Positions 57,001 to 64,000 of a stretch of DNA of 64,000 nt are shown here, in pieces; the first letter of the stretch is position 1; each line of letters begins with the position of its first letter. Made by a program: the position numbers and the translations under genes. This stretch comes from Mytilus trossulus (taxonomy: Eukaryota; Mollusca; Bivalvia; Mytilida; Mytilidae): positions 38,603,578 to 38,667,577 of the forward strand of contig NC_086378.1 in assembly GCF_036588685.1 (NCBI RefSeq), read 5' to 3'. The notes under the pieces were generated by a model. The model saw only the letters and a list, made by a program, of their open reading frames with translations, searched no databases and was not told the origin of the DNA.

Positions 57001-60000
57001 AAAATCACAGGCTCGACAAAAACCTTCAAATTGTAAGTAACTATTAACTTGAAATTGATTGTTTTATTTGACATACCTTATTTTGAGGCAGAGACCATCA
57101 CATTTTGACACTAGCCATTCAGTAGTAACTGTGTCATGTTCTGTTTGATTTTGTAACCTATACTGACAGATCAAATCTTCCAGCAGTGACAATGAATCTA
57201 GCAATGTCTGCAACAGAGAAACAAATTGCATAAATTTTATTCTAGCAAAGTCTTGTTTTTACTCTACCTGCTCATACGTCATAAAGTTGGTAAAGAAGCC
57301 AAATAATTAACAAATTAGTGCAAACAAAAGGATTCCAATTGCTAATTAGATTACATTGGACATACACATTGAAAACTGTGCAAAAATGTGAGTGATTCAG
57401 GGGATAAGTAAATGCAAATTAAAATAAATACAATACAATATTTTCAAATACAGAGGTCTTATCATTTTTACTCTAATTTGAAGTGTTACAAAAAAGTTAT
57501 TGCAACATGGTAGAAATATTGGTAAGTTATTCCCATAAAAACCCATCCAATTGTATTACTTAATTTCTATAAATTGCATTTCAACTGAATATTAATATTT
57601 TTTATAAAACTTCAGTTTCATTTTCAGTGTCTTCTTCTTCTTCTTTAGTTACAGAAAACCATCAACATACTGATGTTTACTTTCCGGCGCATGCCTGGTT
57701 AATGTTTTCAAAATAAATTTATGTGAATAATTTTTGTCAAAACATAAATTAACAAATATTTCTTGTTCAAAGTTGTTGTTTTTGGTCACATATTTTCGTA
57801 TTTTTCAATTTTTACAATTTTTCCTTGTTTTTAATTTATACAATTTTTATTAAGTTTTAAATATTACATTTTTTATTTTTATTTTTTTGGGTATAAGATA
57901 AAAACAAGAGTATCTGTTTATTTCAGATAAGGGTAAGTATCAAGGAGCACATCATGTGTGAGTGCATCCTTGAAGTTTTCTCTAGTAGTGTTTTGAGTAG
58001 TTTCAGCAGATAGTTTGTTCCAGTCTCTGATGGTTCGACAGAAAAAAAGAAAATTTATAGCTGTCTTTATTGCATTGGATTTGTCTGTAGGATTCTTTAT
58101 TGGTGGATCTTGTATTTGACTGACTCTGTTGTAATACATTATGCGATGGAATGGCTATATTTTCATTTACAATTTTGTGGAACATTATTAGCCTTGTTAG
58201 TAGTCGGCGTTCTTGTAAGGTTTGCCATTTCATGGTGTCTAGCATCTCATACACACTGCTGGTGTTGTGATGTCTGTTGCACACGTACCTTGCTGCCCGT
58301 CTCTGAACTTTTTCTAGTGATCTTATATTTTCATTAGTTAATGGGTCCCATACAGTACAACAGTATTCTAACTTTGGTCTTATAAGTGTTTGGTACGCTC
58401 TTTCTTTAATTGTTTGTGATTGGACTTTAAGGTTTCTTCTGATGAAACCTAAGGATTTATTTGCTTTTGCATCAGTTTATTGGATGTGGGTGTTCCATTT
58501 TAGGTCTGCTGAGATGGTGATACCTAAGTATTTTGCATGTTTTACAGTTTCTAAGATGTGTCCATACATGTTATAATAAAAGTGTATGGGATTCCTTTTT
58601 GTTGTTATATTCATGATGTTACACTTGTCTGGATGAAAAGACATAAGCCAATCTTTTTCCCATTGTATGGCAGCTTCTAGGTCTTCTTGAAGCTTGAGGC
58701 AGTCATTTTGAGTTTTAAATTGTCTGTAGATTATACTGTCATCTGCAAAGAGTCTGATTTTGATATGTTGGATGTAATCTGGGAGGTCATTTATGTAAAT
58801 TAGAAATAGTATTGGTCCTAGCACTGTACCCTGTGGGACTCCTGATGAGACTGGTATTTTTGAAGATGACATGTTTTCTAAAAGTACTGTTTGTGTTCTG
58901 TTTGAAAGAAAGGAATCTACCCAGTTAATGATTTGATCTGATATGCCAAAGTATTTCATTTTGTATAGTAATCTTTTGTGTGGTACCTTGTCGAAAGCTT
59001 TAGCAAAATCCATGATTATAAGATCTGTTTGTATGTTCTTGTTGTTGTTCTGCAATAGTTCATGTATCAGTGAGATGACTTGTGATTCACATGATCGTAT
59101 TGCCCTAAATCCATGTTGTAATTCATAAAGAGTGTTGCTTGTTTCTAAGTGATTCATCATGCTGCTTGCAAAGATATGTGCAAGTAGTTTGCAAGCTATG
59201 CATGTTAAGGATATAGGCCTATAGTTGCCTGGGTTGTGTTTATCCCCCTTTTTGAATACAGGTGAGACATTTGCGTGGTTCCAATCAGATTGTAATTTGC
59301 CTGTTTGTAGTGATCTTGTAAATATTAAAGTCAGGATATCTGTACATATTTCGATGTTTTGTTTTAGTACTTTGCCTGTGATGGTGTCAGGACCAGTTGC
59401 TTTATTTGGGTTTATGTTTTTAATTAGCTTGTAAACACTATCTCTAGAGTGTACCTTACTTAGTCTTACAATGTCTGAGTTTGGAACCTTATTTAAGGTT
59501 ACTTTTGGTATATCCCATCAGTCACTGCTAAATACAGGTTTACAGTATGTAGAAACTCCAAAAGTGATAAAACTAGTATTACTTCTAGAGGACAATAATA
59601 CCTGATAATATAACCAAAATTGTTTATCCTTTCTTTGTTTCTCTTTGTTCAGTTTAACTTTCATTTGTTTTAACTCATGACACTCTGAATCAATCATTGC
59701 TGGTAGTTGTGAAGCCTTGGCAAAAGTAAGTCTGTCACTTTCTGAAAGAAATAATAGGATTGACTGATTGTTTAATGCCATTTTCAGTACTCTTGATTAT
59801 TGTATCAAGTTTTTCTATGAGGAGGAAGCCTGTGTAGCCAGAAAGAACAACAAACATTCAGCAGGAAAACTGGCAATCCTAGTCAAATTAGAACAGAGTC
59901 AAACAAAGAACAACAATCATTCAGCAGGAAAACTGGCAATCCTAGTCAAATCAGAGTCAAACAAAGAACAACAGACATTCAGCAGGAAAACTGGCAATCC

Positions 60001-63000
60001 TAGTCAAATTAGAGTATAACAAAGAACAACAGACATTCAGCAGGAAAACTGGCAATCCTAGTCAAATTAGAGTCAAACAAAGAACAACAAACATTCAGCA
60101 GGAAAACTGGCAATCCTAGTCAAATTAGAGTCAAAAAAAGAACAACAAACATTCAGCAGGAAAACTGGCAATCCTAGTCAAATTAGAGTCAAACAAAAAA
60201 CAACAAACATTCAGCAGGAAAACTGGCAATCCTAGTCAAATTAGAGTCAAAAAAAGAACAACAAACATTCAGCAGGAAAACTGGCAATCCTAGTCAAATT
60301 AGAGTAAAACAAAAAACAACAAACATTCAGCAGGAAAACTGGCAATCCTAGTCAAATTAGAGTCAAACAAAGAACAACAGACATTCAGCAGGAAAACTGG
60401 CAATCCTAGTCAAATTAGAGTCAAAAAAAGAACAACAAACATTCAGCAGGAAAACTGGCAATCCTAGTCAAATTAGAGTCAAACAAAGAACAACAGACAT
60501 TCAGCAGGAACACTGGCAATCCTAGTCAAATTAGAGTCAAACAAAGAACAACAATCATTCAGCAGGAAAACTGGCAATCCTAGTCAAATAAGAGTCAAAC
60601 AAAGAACAACAGACATTCAGCAGGAAAACTGGCAATCCTTGTCCAATTAGAGTCAAACAAAGAACAACAGACATTCAGCAGGAAAAATGGCAATCCTAGT
60701 CAAATTAGATCAAAGTGGAACAAAGAACAACAAACATTCAGCAGGAAAACTGGCAATCCTATTCAAATTAGAGTCAAACAAAGAACAACAGACATTCAGC
60801 AGGAAAACTGGCAATCCTAGTCAAATTAGAGTCAAACAAAGAACAACAGACATTCAGCAGGAAAACTGGCAATCCTAGTCAAATTAGATCAGAGTGGAAC
60901 AAAGAACAACAAACATTCAGCAGGAAAACTGGCAATCCTATTCAAATTAGAGTCAAACAAAGAACAACAAACATTCAGCAGGAAAACTGGCAATCCTAGT
61001 CAAATTAGATCAGTCTAACACACCTTCTACAAATTAGATCAGAGTCAAACACACCTTCTACACGTTCAATAGGAACTTACAACCTTATTGTTGACAGGCT
61101 TGTGCTAATGTAGGGGAACAATATTTTTTAGGTATTTAAAATGGATTAAAAAATTTAAAGTACAATGTCATTGTACATGTATTTGAGAAAAAGAAGCAGG
61201 TATCTTAATGATGTCATTAGTGCACATATGTTACAACTCATCATTGCTGGTCATATATGACACCATTCTGTTGATTACTTTCAGAGAAAAGTGAAACAAT
61301 CAGACTTTCAAGTTCTAGCAATGTTTATATTATGCCTCAGAATTACCTGGTTGTATAATGGTTTATGATATACCTCAGACTTTCAAGTACTTGCAATGTT
61401 TATATTATGCCTCAGAATTCCATGATCTAATAATGGTTTATGATATGCCTTAGACTTTTAAGGTCTAACATATTTTTAAATTATGCATCAGAATTCCATG
61501 GTCTAATAATGGTTTATGATATTCCTCAGACTTTTCAAGGTCTAGCAATGTTTATATTATGCCTCAGAATTACCTGGTCTAATAATGGTTTATGATATTC
61601 CTCAGACTTTTCAAGGTCTAGCAATGTTTATAATATGCCTCAGAATTCCATGGTCTAATAATGGTTTATGATATGCCTCTGACTTTTCAAGGTCTAGCAA
61701 TGTTTATATTATGCCTCAGAATTCCATGGTCTAATAATGGTTTATGATATCCCTCAGACTTTTCAAGTTCTAGCAATGTTTATATTATGCCTCAGAATTA
61801 CCTGGTTGTATAATGGTTTATGATATTCCTCAGACTTTTCAAGGTCTAACAATGTTTATAATATGCCTCAGAATTCCATGGTCTAATAATGGTTTATGAT
61901 ATACCTCAGACTTTCAAGGTCTAACAATGTTTATATTATGCCTCAGAATTCCATGGTCTAATAATGGTTTATGATATGCCTCTGACTTTTCAAGGTCTAG
62001 CAATGTTTATATTATACCTCAGAATTCAATGGTCTAATAATGGTTTATGATATGCCTCAGACTTTCCAAGGTCTAGCAATGTTTATATTATGCCTCAGAA
62101 TTCCATGGTCTAATAATGGTTTATGATATGCCTCAGACTTTCAAGGTCTAGCAATGTTTATATTATGCCTCAGAATTTTCTGGTCTAATAATGGTTTATG
62201 ATATGCCTCAGACTTTCAAGGTCTAGCAATGTTTATATTATGCCTCAGAATTTTCTGGTCTAATAATGGTTTATGATATACCTCAGACTTTGGTCTAGCA
62301 ATGTTTATATTATGCCTCAGAATTTTCTGGTCTAATAATGGTTTATGATATACCTCAGACTTTCAAGGTCTAGCAATGTTTATATTATGCCTCAGAATTC
62401 CATGGTCTAATAATGGTCTATGATATACCTCAGACTTTCAAGGTCTAGCAATGTTTATATTATGCCTCAGAATTCCATGGTCTAATAATGGTTTATGATA
62501 TTCCTCTGACTTAACTTCTAAATTTAATTCATATTAATATGATCACTGGTTGGTGTTGGTTAAAATCGGTCATATTTGATTTTTGGTTAATTGTTTTGTT
62601 ATAAATTAGACATTTAGTTTTCTCAATTGAGTTGTTTTATATATTTTATGTTAGGGCATTTTCATGGCCAACTATAGGGTATGGGTTTTTCTCATTGTTG
62701 AAGATCGTACATATGCCTATAATTGCTTACATCCACTGTATTTAAACTTTAGTGGATAGTTGTCTCATTGCCTATCATACCACATCTCCTTATTTTCATA
62801 GTGTGCTTTATATAGGTATATGATATCATAATAAATTGTTCTAATTCTAATCACCTGTTCCATTATCTGGGTCATGAAATGTTACCAAACTTTCACATTT
62901 TAATCTCAATCTGTCTTCTATATCTGGTAAAAGCTTCTGTTGTAAGAAAGGTAAATGCTGGAATACAAAATATTGAATCTTGAGAAATTTGAAAATATCT

Positions 63001-63980
63001 TTCATTCTTTAAACTGCCTAAAGACAAATTATCAGAATTTTTTAAATCAACAAGTCTGAACTTTATACTTAAATAGCTCTGATTCCTTTTACGGATTTGG
63101 CTATACTTTTTAGACCTTTTATATTATAGCTCTTTATCCTTTTATATTATAGCTCTTTATCTTTTATATAAGCCTTGGATTTCAAATATTTTGGCCCCTA
63201 TATATATCTTTATTCTCGTAAACCAAAGTACAATGGTACAGAGACATATACAAATAAATGAACACAGTATAAATTTTAAATAATAGAGACATAAAGTAAT
63301 TACCCAGGAGAATCTAGGTATTTAATAATAATTCTTATAGTTTCTTGCACAAATTGTTTAGTTCAGACGGCAACACTGAAGAGACATGTATTGTAGAAAT
63401 GCACATCTGGTGCAGGAAAATTGGTACAGTTAATATTATTATACTTAATCAGATGAGCCAAAGAGAAGTTATTTTTATAATATAGAACATAACACAACTA
63501 TTAAGGTGTTAAGTTCATAGAATTAGGACCAGATTGAAAAATTTTCAATCCTTCATTAATCTTTTCCTTTACATGTATCAGAATTGAAGCTTACTTTTAA
63601 AAAAAGAAAAAATTTCTGATACATGTTGTTTCTAATTAAAATAATGTCATTTATATTTTAAGCTTGTAGTTTGAAGTAATAAACTGTTCATGACCAAATT
63701 AAAATATGACTACGAGAAGTAGTTTTTTCAATATATATGTCAGACATATTAAATTTTGGAAAAACTACTGGTTTTTAACTATAATACTCTACATGAAATG
63801 ATTTGGTAAAAGAATATTTTACCCACAACTCCATATAAATACCTTTTTATAAGGATTCTGTCTTTGAATTTCTTCTCTAGTTAATCCTAACAAAGTTGAT
63901 GATGAACCAGGTTCAGGATTGCAATCTACGTAGTCCCCTATTTCTGCCATTGTTAAACATTCTTGTAAAGCTGCTTGAAA
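54010..63980 (-). CDS. HAUS4: HAUS augmin-like complex subunit 4, 3' six exons (5' partial)
   Basis: Six exons, 5' to 3': 63980..63843, 62957..62855, 59741..59602, 57207..57077, 55493..55425, 54205..54010 (stop TAG). All introns are GT-AG and the phases match (0, 1, 0, 2, 2), giving 258 aa. Human HAUS4 is about 363 aa, so roughly 100 N-terminal residues lie off the right edge. Matches to the human C-terminus as I recall it: LCLKIRLTELQILCETYTVE against LKLR.EEL.ILSDTYT.E, and FDSLVNEYSKLK then ENKQWALKEF against FDRLVKEYTVLK then ENKRWALQEF. The protein is mostly predicted coiled coil. HAUS4 is part of augmin, which binds spindle microtubules and recruits gamma-tubulin rings for branching nucleation (known). 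The introns hold a retrotransposon, a MITE, the ~141-bp element and two minisatellites. Confidence 0.93.
54787..54997. mobile_element. TA-flanked MITE (CTGTAAATTCAG ends)
   Basis: The 207-bp element 54789-54995 has 22-bp perfect inverted ends (CTGTAAATTCAGAAATTATT at the left) and is flanked by TA on both sides, as for Tc1/mariner-type insertions. The interior has further TTATTGCG motifs in both orientations. It lies in the last HAUS4 intron. Confidence 0.8.
55947..57022 (+). mobile_element. Intact-length copy of the ~141-bp repeat element
   Basis: Starts ACAAGAGTGCACACACTGAA and ends GGCTCGACAAAAACC. It contains about six ~141-bp units with GAACCATGAAAATGAGG. The 3' hairpin is decayed. It ends only ~55 bp from HAUS4 exon 57077..57207, inside that intron and antisense to the gene. 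Confidence 0.65.
57920..59515 (-). pseudogene. Non-LTR retrotransposon reverse transcriptase, 5'-truncated and broken
   Basis: Reading minus from about 59510, an open frame carries fingers-palm RT motifs (NKATGPDTIT, VSPVFKKGDKHNPGNYRPIS, DFAKAFDKVPH, SGVPQGTVLGPILF), the catalytic FADD and a typical thumb (KYLGI). The frame breaks at a TAA (58477-58479, probably from CAA) and again at a homopolymer indel (about 58042-58048) before the DWNKL tail and end at 57918. There is no endonuclease domain. The motif style suits the CR1/L2/Jockey group (family knowledge). It lies in the same orientation within HAUS4 intron 59602-57207. Confidence 0.85.
59843..61015 (+). repeat. 58-bp minisatellite, 20 units
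   Basis: Twenty copies of a unit containing CATTCAGCAGGAAAACTGGC, AATCCTAGTCAAATTAGAG and AACAAAGAACAACA. The step is 58 bp almost throughout; three steps are 63 bp, at units with an inserted GATCAGAGTGG-like segment or similar. It lies just upstream of HAUS4 exon 59741..59602, in the intron. ORFs over it are translated repeat. Confidence 0.92.
61305..62510 (+). repeat. ~76-bp minisatellite, about 16 units
   Basis: The unit contains CAGACTTTCAAGGTCTAGCA, ATGTTTATATTATGCCTCAG, AATTCCATGGTCTAATAATG and GTTTATGATAT. Several variant forms alternate (TTCCATGG, TTACCTGG, TTTTCTGG), with the TTTTCTGG form clustered at 62170-62330. Same HAUS4 intron as the 58-bp array. Confidence 0.92.
62511..62854 (-). 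repeat. GATGTGGTATGAT-family fragment, reversed
   Basis: Plus strand GGGTATGGG, GCCTATAATTGCTTACATCC, TAGTTGTCTCATTGCCTATC and ATACCACATCTCC. Intronic in HAUS4. Confidence 0.55.
62958..63842 (-). other. HAUS4 intron with small repeats
   Basis: A ~23-bp triplet (CTTTTATATTATAGCTCTTT) lies at 63115-63170. A dispersed motif with CACTGAAGAGACATGTATTG, AGAAATGCACATCTGG lies at 63374-63425. The rest is AT-rich. Confidence 0.5.
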
Positions 63981-64000
63981 CTGAAACAAGTGTGCACATG

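Noticed and set aside
59518..59781. 87-aa ORF MALNNQSILL as an independent small gene
   Set aside because: It is HAUS4 exon 59741..59602 plus flanking intron on both sides.
59843..61015. CRISPR-like regular array
   Set aside because: The whole 58-bp unit is conserved, with no unique spacers, in a eukaryotic intron; it is a minisatellite.

Overview
The window looks like nuclear DNA of a mussel (Mytilus or a close bivalve relative). It is AT-rich, its genes have long introns, and most of its length is repeats. Several repeat families match, from memory, sequences common in Mytilus: the element containing GATGTGGTATGATTGCCAAT, the one ending GGTCGTATAAAAA, and the one ending GGCTCGACAAAAA. The species call is inference from these repeats and the gene content; I ran no search.

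Four protein-coding genes can be built from exons with matching splice phases, and all lie on the minus strand. (1) Positions 1-2991 hold the first coding exon and the start of the second exon of DENND11 (LCHN/KIAA1147); the rest lies off the left edge. (2) Positions 7074-11937 hold a complete three-exon gene for a phosphatase-like protein of the DUF442/BLH type. It has a probable mitochondrial leader and a fresh in-frame 159-bp tandem duplication spanning a splice donor. (3) Positions 36093-39494 hold a complete two-exon Scratch-type zinc-finger repressor with an N-terminal SNAG motif and five C2H2 fingers. (4) Positions 54010-63980 hold the last six coding exons of HAUS4, an augmin subunit; its 5' exon(s) lie off the right edge.

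The rest is mobile and repetitive DNA. It includes a Mutator-like MITE with a 9-bp target duplication (2130-2580) and two copies of a short hAT-like MITE with 8-bp target duplications (8939 and 31742). Three copies of a Helentron/HINE-like element carry internal satellites (10195, 32179, 49534). A second family carries internal ~141-bp repeats and ends in a conserved hairpin (48988-53250, 55947-57022). There is also a TA-flanked MITE (54789), a tRNA-derived SINE (20480-20605), a decayed non-LTR retrotransposon inside HAUS4 (57920-59515), and several minisatellites. Two minisatellites fill one HAUS4 intron (58-bp x20 and ~76-bp x16).

The genes show no functional linkage: DENND11 (a DENN/Rab-regulator family), a mitochondrial phosphatase-like protein, a neural repressor and a spindle microtubule-branching factor. 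The most unusual observations are the in-frame duplication of an exon end plus its donor next to a transposon end, a transposon 3' hairpin with a visible compensatory base change, and a dispersed motif that resembles a hammerhead ribozyme core.
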